Shown here piece by piece: positions 13,461-24,485 of a stretch of 64,000 nt of DNA. Each line of letters starts with the position of its first letter. The first letter of the stretch is position 1. The notes under the pieces were generated by a model that saw nothing but the letters and a program-made list of their open reading frames with translations, did not search any database and was not told the DNA's origin. Source of the DNA: Liolophura sinensis (lineage: Eukaryota; Mollusca; Polyplacophora; Chitonida; Chitonidae); contig NC_088302.1 in the NCBI RefSeq assembly GCF_032854445.1, positions 28,930,330-28,994,329 on the forward strand, written 5' to 3'. The position numbers and the translations under genes were made by a program.

Positions 13461-14216
13461 AACTTCTGTGCATTATATAATGTCTAATATATTTAAAAAG
13501 ACCAATTAGATTTGATAGTTTTTGGTTGAACTCGCTACTAATGCGAGCGAGTTGCCCATTATGGCGGAGGGGAACAGCGGGCAATCTGTAACCAAAGTCG
13601 TTACGATTTCTTCCCACTGTGAGATTGAAACCTAAAATCAATTTCAACAACCGCACTAAACTGGAACACCAGCAATATGTTACCAGCTCCACGACACATT
13701 TGGGAATTAAGAGACCTGTCTCAGGGGCGAATGCCACTGACGACTGTTGTTGGCACATTGTAAACGCTGGAGTAATTAAAAACTATTTCCAGTTTTTTGA
13801 TGCCCTGTCAAGAACGGCGACCTAACGGTTTTGGATTTTTCTCAATCCAGCGTCCCAATTAACAACTGGATTTAAGAGGCATTTTTTTTCGTCTGCGTCA
13901 AACCCGAGGACTATTCATGGAATGGCGGGCGGCTGCAACCATCTATTGAAATGACAGACCCCTAGGAGAGTCTGGTAATGACAGAAAAAGACGACAGAAA
14001 TTCAGTTTCATGCAAGACTTGTACCACCACATGGCAGGCAGTTCCAAACTGAGAGTTACCTAAATTACGTAAGGTGAAAGTCATTATTGAATTGAAGCCA
14101 CCTTTTTGTCAAGTTGCGGATTCCCGGGGATTTAAATGAATAGCATTGACTAATGTCCGGTAATTTGCTCCGAAAAACACTTTGAATGGAGATGAACAAT
14201 ATATGTATTATATATA
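13461..14216. other. No gene recognised
   Basis: Unique sequence. The two antiparallel frames near 13.45-13.83 kb overlap each other and show no motif. Confidence 0.45.
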
Positions 14217-14960
14217 ACTCTACCTGTGGACTACAGTGTCACATATACATGCGTGGATTATACTCTCCTGAGCCATGCGTGTGTAATGACATATACATGC
14301 GTAGATTACAATGTCCTGGGCCATGCGTTTGCAATAACATATCCCTGCGTGGACTACAATGCCTTTAGCCATGCGTGTGCAATCACATATCCCTGCGGGG
14401 ACTACAATGCCTTTAGCAATGCCTGTGAGGTCACATATCCCTGCGTGGACAACAATAAACTGAGCAATGCTTGTACAATCACATATACCCGCGTGGGCTA
14501 CAATACCCTGAGCCATACGTGTGCAATCACATATCCCTTCGAGGCCAACAAGTTCCTGAGACAGGCATGTACATTCATATACACTCGCGTGGACTACAAT
14601 GCCCTGAGTCATGTGTGTACAATCACATATCCCTGCGTGGAAGGCACGGTCCAGAGCCATGCGTGAGCAATCACATACCCGCGTGGACTACAATGTCCTG
14701 AGCCATGTGTGTACAATCACATATACCATCGTGGACAACAATGTTTATAACCCTGCGTGAACAATCACATATACCCGCGTGGATTACATAACATTGTGGA
14801 CAACAATGTATATAACCATGCGTGTACAATCACATATCTCTACGTGAACAACACTGTTTATAACCATGCGTGTACAATCACATATCCCTGCGCAGGCAAC
14901 AATGTTTATAACCTTGCGTGTACAATCACATATCCCTGCGCAGACAACAATGTTTAGAGT
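14217..14960. repeat. 48-bp minisatellite, about 16 units
   Basis: Repeated units carry CACATATCCCTGCGTGGACT then ACAATGCCCTGAGCCATGCG then TGTGTACAAT at a spacing of 48 bp. The first nine are the more regular. After about 14700 a variant with ACAATGTTTATAACC takes over, and one unit near 14.79 kb is shortened. Because 48 is a multiple of three, both strands show open frames with a 16-residue period (for example TYPCVDYNAFSHACAI). The frame has no splice context and stops inside the array, so I read it as non-coding. Confidence 0.9.
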
Positions 14961-15097
14961 ACACACAACAGTGGTTATGAAAGATCATTTTCAGTTACCA
15001 GTCGCTTTTGGAACTACTTTAACACCAGGATCCAGCAGAATCCATTGAATCTATCCTCAAATGTCAATACAAACATATGGCCATAATTCTCTGAAAA

Positions 15098-15257
15098 ACC
15101 CATGACCATCCGCAGGTTGCTGACAGACCTTCTCACGTACGGCCCTGGATTTCCCTTGGGCTCTGCCTGGTTTCCTCTTACCGTAATGCTGACCGCCGTC
15201 GTATAAGTGAAATATTCTTGAGCACGGCTTAAAACACTAATCAAATAAATAAGTACT
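15098..15257. mobile_element. SINE family A, head-to-head rearranged copy
   Basis: The left part (15098-15144, CCATGACCATCCGCAGGTTG and CTTCTCACGTACGG) is in reverse orientation. The right part (15146-15257, GGCTCTGCCTGGTTTCC, GCCGTCGTATAAGTGAAATA, CACTAATCAAATAAATAAG) is forward. The two halves meet without a spacer, so this is a rearranged copy. Confidence 0.75.
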
Positions 15258-16449
15258 CTACCCAGCAACAATATCTATCCAACTTGATTCAATCGAAATT
15301 TTTAGTACGGCCTTAAACAATTATAAAGTAAATAAACAATCCAATCACAGATCACGAGATTCGTGACACTGGTCTACAAAGTGACCAGCCATTTACATGT
15401 ATATGCCACAGCAGGTTCTCTTCTTTCATATGTTCTCAAGCAGTTTTCTCACCCCGTAATCATGGGAAGTAGTGCTATCTGGCCAAACGATTTCACAGCC
15501 GAAGGGGGACACACGGCCTGCTATCCAAATCTTCGCAAATCAATTTTTCCTAGATTTTCTGGGAAATCACTTCGTCTTATGGTGTAATAGCATAGACAAT
15601 GTTATTTAGGAACCAAAATTACGGAAAAATAGTCTTAGACGAAGTGGAAGTGAGTTCTGGTATTTAAAGTTATTCCGAAATTGAGGTTACAGAAAAAAAT
15701 CTCCTTCTCATCCATCGGTAGTCTCTGAACCTAATTAACCATTGGCAGGGTTATGCCTTGAACACACTATCGAACTTCTTGACAAATTAAGTTAAGAGAA
15801 TGTTATAAAACATGAACAAAGTGTCAATTCACAAAGGTCATGCACAAAAGCTTTTCTTAGGAAATTGGCAGTTTGACACCACGAGCGTTCATTATAGTAT
15901 CCCTTTTTTCTCTTTCGGTTGAATTCAAATTTATGTATTATGCTGATTATAATGGACAGGAATTGATTTTAATTGAAAGAACAACTATTTTTCTAAATGT
16001 TTACAGATATTTTTGATTATATTCTCTGTTGTTTTATGTATATTGTTTGCTTGTTTTGAGTGGTTGCACTTTTTAGCATAAAGGGTTCTTTGATTCCGGA
16101 TCATATAAACTTATAGCAATCTGGATATGCTTGTTTGACCACGCCCACCAGTTTTAACTCTTCCTGGCTTCTGTCATCAAATTTGCCGTTTTGTCAATTT
16201 TTATCACGCTTCCTGATAGGCTGAAAATAATTTGAAGACGTGGACGTAGATCGGTCGTTACGCATTCTTCCCATAACACCGTCATTGTCAAGATGTGCTT
16301 GATTTATCAATGTAGGCCTACACATGTTGCGCATTTCTAGGTCCTATACTTTACATTACGGTCCTACAACTTTTCCCCTATTTATTCGACTGCATTGCTC
16401 TATTAATTTTTCCCAATTTTTCTTTCATTTATCTCTAGTAGAATAATTT
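15258..16449. other. No gene recognised
   Basis: AT-rich unique sequence. I see no coding, RNA or repeat signal. Confidence 0.5.
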
Positions 16450-16620
16450 TTGGCCTAGTGATTAGCCTGCAAGCGCAGTGCAATGACCTTGGAGCCACTC
16501 ATCAGTGGTATCGTGGTGAGTCCAGCTCTGGAAGGTCTTCTAGCAGCGTGCGGATGGTCGTGGGTTTCCTATGGGCTCTTTCGGTCGGGTAAATGAGTCA
16601 AATGTCATAAATAAATAATT
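16450..16620 (+). mobile_element. SINE family A, decayed, with tRNA-like head
   Basis: The head is seen as GGCCTAGTGATTAGCCTGCA and a B-box-like GTGAGTCCAGCTCTGG. It is followed by GCGTGCGGATGGTCGTGGGT and a shortened tail, CATAAATAAATAA. The central body with the CCACCATAATGCTGG block is missing. Confidence 0.7.
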
Positions 16621-18409
16621 TAAACCAGTATAAACCTGATACATTACATCACTGAACTATGGTGCATGATTTAAATTGATGAAATCGAAATACTTTTTTA
16701 AACAACTGGTCCGTCATCTCAAATGGTGTGTTAAGCGTCTAGTGCCTGGGGAGCTAAAGACCTGCTTCTGACATGTTTTTGATCAAAAGTTTTGTCAGCA
16801 TAGCTGTGTTTTAATTTGGTATATAGTCTGAATCCTATCCTAAAGGAAATCTTTGTTATCGTGTTATGTGGTAATCTATTTAGCGAAACTGATTTGAAAA
16901 GGACTTAGCAATGCAATATGACAAGTGGATCTCCCTAGTGGTTTATATCACTCCATACTGAAAAACGGTAATTTATTTAAAATCCACACGCTATAAGATG
17001 AATTTACTTGAAACATGCGCAGACAAATTTTGAGATCCCGTGCTGGATAATTTGTGCTTATCATGCCCTGCTATTTGCGTGGTACAGTTTTGGGGCATTC
17101 TGGAACAACCTGACATGCGCTCTAAATTCCCAAAGACACAAAACCGTGGTCAAGCAGACAAAGTCGTCCATGAATGACGAAAACATCATATACGTGCTAT
17201 TTTATTATCACTAATTACCAATCGCACTTTTGACAGCCAACCCATTTTACCCAAGTGCAGGTAAGAAGAGTTTATAAGTTGAACAGAGATTTCTTTTCGT
17301 CTGTTGAGTAAATGCTTGGTACGCCATGTTTTCTGGGTAACAATGTTCTTTTGCAGCCCTTTAGCAGTGTTAATTCTGTGAGTATTTAAACATTTATCTT
17401 CTGTGCTGTTCTGATGTCTAGAGAACATCGTAAATGAACCGTTAACATTAAGACTGTTCAGTAGATTTTGATCGTCTTTCGCATATTAAGAACATAATTA
17501 TTCGCCGTCGCCAAAAAATGCAGGCTTGTACATGTTCCAGGTCTCCCGAAAGAAGTGCTCAATCCCTAATGTTTTTTGTTTCACACAGCTATTTATTCTT
17601 CTCATCGGAGCGCTGCATTTATTCTGTAGTCTCTTCGCAATTAGTTATTTTGATGACAACGCTTCCGCATTATTTGTTTCCATTGACGCAGCCATATGGG
17701 TTCAATTTAATTTGCTCGGTTTGCAATCCTCGGGATAAATTGATTATATAGCGAAGTTTGGCGTGTTTACGTTTATAGTTTTATTTTTCACTGTCGGAAA
17801 TTTGTTCCGCTTCACAAAAATTTATGTGGCAATACACTCATTTTATGACAAAGAGCTGAATTCGAATGGGTTGAATCTCATAAAAGATTTATGTAATCTG
17901 AGGGAAATTAAATTGCTCTTATTTAGCTTTGATTTTTAATACCGGTACGGTATTGATTTGCACAAAACGTTTGATGCATTTGCTGGAATGATTCGCGCGC
18001 AGCGTTTTCGGTCGCACCAAGTCGCAACATTCCATGCACTGTTAAGTTGCACTACCGAAATTTGTCAACCTTTTCGCACGTTTGCAAGGTATTTATTTAA
18101 GCATATTCTGAGGGCATTGTTCTTTATACACTTTTAAAATTATAGATTTTATGAAACCCTAAAACTGACCAGTCTAAGCTATACAGTTTTGTCTCAGTTA
18201 AATCAAATGGAAAAGGTGCAGAAGTTCTACTGAAAGTTGTTCTTTCGTATGCGAGAAGGTTGAGGAATTAGAATTCACTAGGTAAGAAATCGTGCTATTC
18301 AAGCACGCGCTGTTTCAAGCACGAGACCAACCATTCAAGTCACTATTCAAGAACTACCAGTCCCGCCGCCCTATTTCAAAAACGGCACTAAAGACTCAAG
18401 CCTGGGTGG
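16621..18409. other. No gene recognised
   Basis: AT-rich unique sequence. The overlapping frames at 17.5-17.75 kb contain hydrophobic stretches but no start context, splice signal or family motif. Confidence 0.45.
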
Positions 18410-18775
18410 GTCGTTACAGGGTGATAAGGTGGTTAAGGTGTTTGCCTTTCCAATCGATAGGACTCACGAGGTGCGGGTTCAAAACCAGTCTTCGCCAGGG
18501 AATTTGTAGATTCCTCCTCTCTCATTCTTCGAGGGGAGTTGGTGACAATAACCAGCCGACGACGCTTGTGGTCCGTTTGCACAATCTAACGCTAACTGAA
18601 GACCCCTTATTTTCCATAAGTATGGTCAGCATAACAGTATATCGCATGTCAGATGGTCCGTCAGTAATTTGCCGGTGGCCGGTGGTTTTCGCCGGACACT
18701 CTTCCATAAAACAGCCATCGTATAAATGAATCATATTTTGGCAACATGTCATTAAGTAACAAGTAAATAAAGAAA
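18410..18775 (+). mobile_element. tRNA-derived SINE, family C
   Basis: The head carries GGTTAAGGTGTTTGCCTTTC and a B-box-like GCGGGTTCAAAACC near 18472-18485. The body shares AGGGAATTTGTAGATTCCTC with the copy at about 5.4 kb. The 3' part ends near CAAGTAAATAAAGAAATAAA. A 145-codon open frame starting at 18292 runs across the element and is explained by it. Boundaries are approximate. Confidence 0.6.
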
Positions 18776-19359
18776 TAAACAGTGAAGTTGCACAGTTCTA
18801 AGAGAGGAAGTGTCAGCCTAGATAGCACTATTCCATTTCGAATCTAGACTCACTGTGCAAGCTTTGCCGCAAATTGTTACTCACGACACTTCTATGCTGA
18901 TGAAAAAAGTTATCTTCCCAAGAAAATCAGAGACAGCGGATACGCCGTCCGTAATGGATGGTCATGATTTCGCCAGATAAAAATACATGACGGTTCTTTC
19001 ACTGATGAAAATGGCAGGTCATTTATCAATGACATTGCATTGCTTTTACCGAAGCATTTCTCAATGGACTGCAGTAATTACTAGGTGCAGACAACGGACA
19101 CCGTGATAAAATGTGTCGCGAATTAAGCTTAAAATACATGGCCTGCATTATCACATCACTACCAGCTTTCAATTCTTAGATCATATATAAGACTGGCTTT
19201 GTGTGGTGGGGTCTGTCAGGTCTTTTCATAGCATCTGCGCTCGATGTTCAAGTAATGAAGTGATCTCCTTATGACACCCTTAATGATTCGGTGACGGAAT
19301 CTAGATGGGACATTTCGGTGAAACGATGGTAGACAATTTTACAAAATATGTATGGCAGC
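18776..19359. other. No gene recognised
   Basis: Unique sequence leading into the 20-bp array. No gene signal is seen. Confidence 0.5.
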
Positions 19360-20818
19360 CATGCGTGCAGTGTGGGAGCCATGCGTGCAGTGTGGGAGCC
19401 ATGCGTTCAGTGTGGCAGCCATGCGTTCAGTGTGGCAGCCATGCGTGCAATGTGGGAGCCATGCGTGCAGTGTGGGAGCCATGCGTTCAATGTGGCAGCC
19501 ATGCGTGCAGTGTGGGAGCCATGCGTGCAGTGTGGGAGCCATGCGTGCAGTGTGGGAGCCATGCGTGCAGTGTGGCAGCCATGCGTGCAGTGTGGGAGCC
19601 ATGCGTGCAATGTGGGAGCCATGCGTGCAGTGTGGGAGCCATGCGTTCAATGTGGCAGCCATGCGTGCAGTGTGGGAGCCATGCGTGCAGTGTGGGAGCC
19701 ATGCGTGCAGTGTGGGAGTCATGCGTGCAGTGTGGGAGCCCTACGTGCAGTGTGGGAGTCATGCATGCAGTGTGGGAGCCATGCGTGCAGTGTGGGAGCC
19801 ATGCGTGCAGTGTGGCAACCATGCGTTCAGTGTGGGAGCCATGCGTGCAGTGTGGCAGCAATGCGTGCAGTGTGGGAACCATGCGTGCAGTGTGGGAGCC
19901 ATGCGTTCAGTGTGGGAGCCATGCGTGCAGTGTGGTAGCCATGCGTTCAGTGTGGGAGCCATGCGTGCAGTGTGGGAGCCATGCGTTCAGTGTGGGAGCC
20001 ATGCGTGCAGTGTGGTAGCCATGCGTGTAGTGTGGGAGCCATGCGTGCAGTGTGGGAGCCATGCGTGCAGTGTGGGAGCCATGCGTGCAGTGTGGGAGCC
20101 AAGCGTTCAGTGTGGCAGCCATGCGTGCAGTGTGGGAGCCATGCGTGCAGTGTGGGAGCCATGCGTGCAGTGTGGGAGCCAAGCGTTCAGTGTGGCAGCC
20201 ATGCGTGCAGTGTGGGAGCCATGCGTGCAGTGTGGGAGCCATGCGTTCAGTGTGGGAGCCATGCGTGCAGTGTGGGAGCCATGCGTGCAGTGTGGCAGCC
20301 ATGCGTGCAATGTGGGAGCCATGCGTGCAGTGTGGGAGCCATGCGTTCAATGTGGCAGCCATGCGTGCAGTGTGGGAGCCATGCGTGCAGTGTGGGAGCC
20401 ATGCGTGCAGTGTGGCAGCCATGCGTGCAGTGTGGCAGCCATGCGTGCAGTGTGGCAGCCATGCGTGCAGTGTGGGAGCCATGCGTTCAATGTGGGAGCC
20501 ATGCGTGCAGTGTGGGAGCCATGCGTGCAGTGTGGGAGCCATGCGTGCAGTGTGGGAGTCATGCGTTCAGTGTGGGAGCCATGCGTGCAGTGTGGGAGCC
20601 ATGCGTGCAGTGTGGGAGCCATGCGTGCAGTGTGGGAGCCATGCGTGCAGTGTGGGAGCCATGCGTGCAGTGTGGGAGCCAAGCGTTCAGTGTGGCAGCC
20701 ATGCGTGCAGTGTGGGAGCCATGCGTGCAGTGTGGGAGCCATGCGTTCAGTGTGGGAGCCATGCGTGCAGTGTGGGAGCCATGCGTGTAGTGTGGCAGCC
20801 ATGCGTGCAGTGTGGGAC
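19360..20818. repeat. 20-bp minisatellite, about 73 units
   Basis: The unit ATGCGTGCAGTGTGGGAGCC repeats with an exact 20-bp period and no insertion or deletion that I can find across the array. Variation is nearly confined to three positions: G or T at 7, G or A at 10, and G, C or T at 15. Rarer variants are AAGCG and AGTC. Five-unit blocks with the same variant order recur at 19441, 19601 and 20301, and a four-unit block starting AAGCGTTCAG recurs at 20181 and 20681. The unit has no stop in any frame, so long frames appear on both strands (up to 495 codons). These are not evidence of a gene. Confidence 0.97.
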
Positions 20819-23800
20819 ATTTCTATTGCACAGCTTTGAAATAGTATAAGTGGTTTGGCATTACTGTTATCGTCTGGGGTTTGTTTTGGGAATTTTTTTA
20901 TTCCAGATCGAGGATAAAGGAGAGGAAAGAGTTTTTACACACCCCAGAAGATCACAGCGTTTTGCAAAAACACTCCCTTGAGAACTCAAGCCAGATTCTT
21001 TAATAACCGTGATTTACCAACGCTGTGAAATCCTCCGGAATTTCCGTTTTTATCTCAGGGCAGTATGGTCATGTCAAGATTATGGGGCCCCTTAAATTAA
21101 TGCGAAGTTAAACTGCTCTGTGTTTTCGTGGTAATATAGCTAAAGCTCTTTCTCGCTGTATTGATATTTTGAAGCGCCTCGGGAAAATACCGACAGTCAG
21201 CTGGGGAAACAAACGCCAATTAATCAACGAAGAGAAGGGAACGTGTCTGCAGCAGCAAAGTAATCGTTCCCTGTGGAGAAAGACATATCATTCTACGGTC
21301 AAAAAAAATAAATTAAGTTGGAGAACAGTTCAATGTAAGGGGGCGGGTATGGGTGAAGTCCCGGTACTGCTTATACTTGCGCCTGGACAGCATCAATCGT
21401 CACCTATGGCGCGGGCAATTTTTGCAAAAATTAACCTTTTGAAAGACCATTTGACAATTTAAATGATGTTGCGCGCCAAGGTCTTAGATGGTTGTGTCGT
21501 GTTAAAAAACACGATTGTATAATATTTTCATTTTTTGTCTGAATCTTTGAAAACTAACTAAACTGATGTATCGTCAGAGGCTGTCTATGTGGCGAGGCTG
21601 CTATTTTTGGTATTGACCACAAACTGACATTACACATTAAGTCGTGATTGTTCAGCCAATCCCCCACACTTTGCCGTCGCCATCACGGCGACGAGAGATA
21701 AACCTAAGCTGACCTGATGACCCGCCCCCCACAAAAAAACAAGGGGGGGGGGGGGGCTGGGGGGGGGGGGGGCGGAATTAACAGGGGCCTTTTAACTGTT
21801 CCGTTCAGTGCATTATTCCAGTAATATTCTAAGATTTAAATTCGCCTAGCAGAGTTTACAATTTCAATCTCAATAACGCCAACTCTTTTTTCTTATCTGC
21901 AGTTAGACCCGTCCAGAGAGACAGCATTTCGCCGTAAAGCGGGGTCCACTAAGCTGCCGGGATTGGCCGCTGCTATTTTATATCACTGGAGACGACCGCG
22001 GCATTAACCATCTCGTTCTGAAAATGCACTAGCTATTCGTAAAACCGACCACTTAAGTGATCCAGCAATCTTGTCAAGATCTGTTCCCAATCTATACCCT
22101 CTAACAAAGCACCCCATGCAGTGAAAATCAAAGGAGTGTCCTGTATTGTACAGCGGCTAAAATGGTCTCTTTGTTGGAGGGAGTTTATTTGCCGCCATCG
22201 AAATTTCTACAGGTACCCATGTCAGTTTCTAGTGCCGTAATAAATCGAACATCTACAAAGAAAAAAAATCCGGAGGTCAAAATACTGGGAAACTCCCTGA
22301 TACCGTTGCATTTGATCGGCGTAAACGTTGATAAACTCATTTATCTCCTTCCATTGGTACTTCGTGCATTAATTTGATCTCGCCACCCTTAGCTATTGTC
22401 TGGAAAAAGCAAGCCAGTGCAACCGGAAATGGAAACCCATCGTAAAACTCAGAAAACACAGCACAGGTGGTTTCCGAATGAGTTTCCTAAATCGAAGAAA
22501 ACTTGCTGGTGAACGCTTAACCAATCCGTTTCACGATTCTTGAACCTCTGGAGAAAAGCAGAAGAGCTTCCAAAGAGTTAACAAAAACAAGACCCGTTTT
22601 CTAATTAAGCATTCATACTCCGCACTCTCCACCGAAATATGTAAAAAAAAAATGCAGAAAAATAGGGTGAACAAATAAATGTAGACTGATATGTTCCTAT
22701 GTAGTGTGACGTACTACAGGAAAAAAACAAAAAAATAAATAGCAATGGTAGCTTTGTTAAAGGCACTTTTTATCAGCCCTATATTTACATTCATCCAGCA
22801 TTTTGTTTTAGTCTTACACTACGATAATGGTTACTACAACATTTAGACATTTGAAACAAAGAGAGAAAGAAAAACACTGGTAACGTTAGTTAACTTAAAG
22901 CTGTGTGTAACACATTGAGTGATGCTTTGCAGTCAAAGGTCAAAACATAATCACGGTGTTTTCATGTCACCCAAGGAAATGCTTGAAAGATCTGTTTCAG
23001 TCACGTAGGGACACAAGTGTAAATTCAACTAAACAAGTTCAAAGACGAAATCAGACAAATTATTCTTGGATTTGGAAAACGTCCCAATTTATAGTGCAAT
23101 TTAAAGCCCAGCTGCTACACATTGCGTTTGCTTTCAGCTAACATATTAGATCTACTATCACTTTCGCCTTTAGCTAAAGTGTGGGTGAATCAGTCAGCCA
23201 AGTCGTCAATTGCAATTAACCACAAAGACTTTGTCCTAGTCGCTTTGTACACAACCAACCCAATAGTTAACCGGTACATTAAGCTAGACTTGGGGAATAT
23301 ACAGACGATGTAGCCAAATGTCAGAATGATGAAGAAGGGGAGGTAATACGATGAGACATCAATGGTAGAAGCTGGATCGGGCTGTAACATGATTCCTACG
23401 CGTCAGTGATCACCGACGAGACAGCTGATTCATTTATCTCGCGTTTGATCGATTGATAAGTTTTTTGGAGGGGTGAATTCCAATATCATTAAGATTGTCT
23501 ACTGAGAGTTACAGGCGGTAATGGGGACTACATACATATTGCACTAGTTCATGTATAGGTTTATTTGAACAAGATTCTACAATATTTCATTTCGCTCCAT
23601 TCGTCTAGCGAACACCATCAAACCGGATAGTAGAACTTGTAGCAGGTCGGTCCTGGTCAAGCTGAAAAAGTTAATATTGGCTTTACAGAAGCTTGGTTAT
23701 CTTTCAATGTATCGATGTGAATTGGTCTAGAGTCCCCGTCCGATTGGTATATTAAGCCAACATTACACCACGGCATCTGGTCGGCTTGTCTATCACGGCA

Positions 23801-24094
23801 CCAGACGCTCGCTCCCTTGTAGGGAGTCTGTATTGTAAGAGGGACAACCTACAGTTGACGAATGGGACGAGCACTAGAGGCTTTTGGTACCGACTCAACG
23901 CGCGTCGTGTGTTCTACTGACACTGCCGTCAGATTTATTATAGATCATTGTCCAGCAACGTCAAGATGTTAACGTTTCCGAGCACGGTGTCATGTGAAGG
24001 AAAAGAAACGCACAAAGACCAATAACGTTTTCCCCGATTCCTTGTCTGCCTGTAACCGTTTCATCTCCGGCTGTACGTTTGAAAGTCTCCAACT
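20819..24094. other. No gene recognised
   Basis: Unique sequence apart from the G runs at 21.74 kb. Small frames at 21169-21462, 22162-22377 and 23122-23313 have no recognisable motif. Confidence 0.45.
21743..21772 (+). repeat. Paired G runs, G14-CT-G14
   Basis: Two runs of 14 G are separated only by CT, and a C6 and an A7 tract lie just upstream. The strand could form a G-quadruplex. Run lengths may be affected by sequencing error. Confidence 0.85.
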
Positions 24095-24225
24095 ACTTGC
24101 GGATGGTCGTGGATTTCCCCGGGCTTTGCCCCACTTTCTCCCACCATATTACAGGCCGCAGTCTTACAAGTGAAATATTCTTGAGTACATAAAACATAAA
24201 ACATCAATAAAATAAATGAAAAAAT
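24095..24225 (+). mobile_element. SINE family A, 3' part
   Basis: TTGCGGATGGTCGTGG, CCCCGGGCTTTGCC, AAGTGAAATATTCTTGAGTA and an AATAAAATAAATG tail are visible. It is truncated at the 5' side and somewhat diverged. Confidence 0.8.
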
Positions 24226-24231
24226 ATAACC

Positions 24232-24485
24232 GTGTCGGTGCCAATGAGGTGACGTGTTCGAATCCAGATCTTACGTCTTCGGTTGTGGTTTTAAGTAAGT
24301 AGGTTTGTCTGGCAACTAGTGAAATTCGGCGGTGTTATCCGTGCCAATGAGGTCGTGTGCTCGAATCCAGCTCTTGCTTTTTCGACTGCGGCTTTAAGCA
24401 AGTAGGGCTCTCCACCGATAAACCTGACCGCTGCTGTATAAGTAAACATGATTTCAGTATGGCGTTAAACACCAATTACTAGTTT
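24232..24485 (+). mobile_element. tRNA-derived SINE family D, partly duplicated
   Basis: The B-box-like block GTGTTCGAATCCAG appears twice, at about 24257 and 24358. Each is preceded by GTGCCAATGAGGT and followed by a CTTCGGTTGTGG-like stretch and TTTAAGTAAGTAGG. One tail, GTATAAGTAAACATGATTTC then GTATGGCGTTAAACACCAAT, closes the pair. Another copy of the head is at about 47.3 kb. Confidence 0.65.

Noticed and set aside
14220-14666. Antiparallel 146-codon frames
   Set aside because: Both come from the 48-bp repeat, whose length is a multiple of three.
19360-20818. A CRISPR-like array
   Set aside because: Units are directly tandem with no unique spacers, and the context is an animal genome.
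19352-20839. A 495-codon Cys-rich frame and many companions on both strands
   Set aside because: The 20-bp unit has no stop in any frame, so every frame of the array is open. No start or splice context supports translation.
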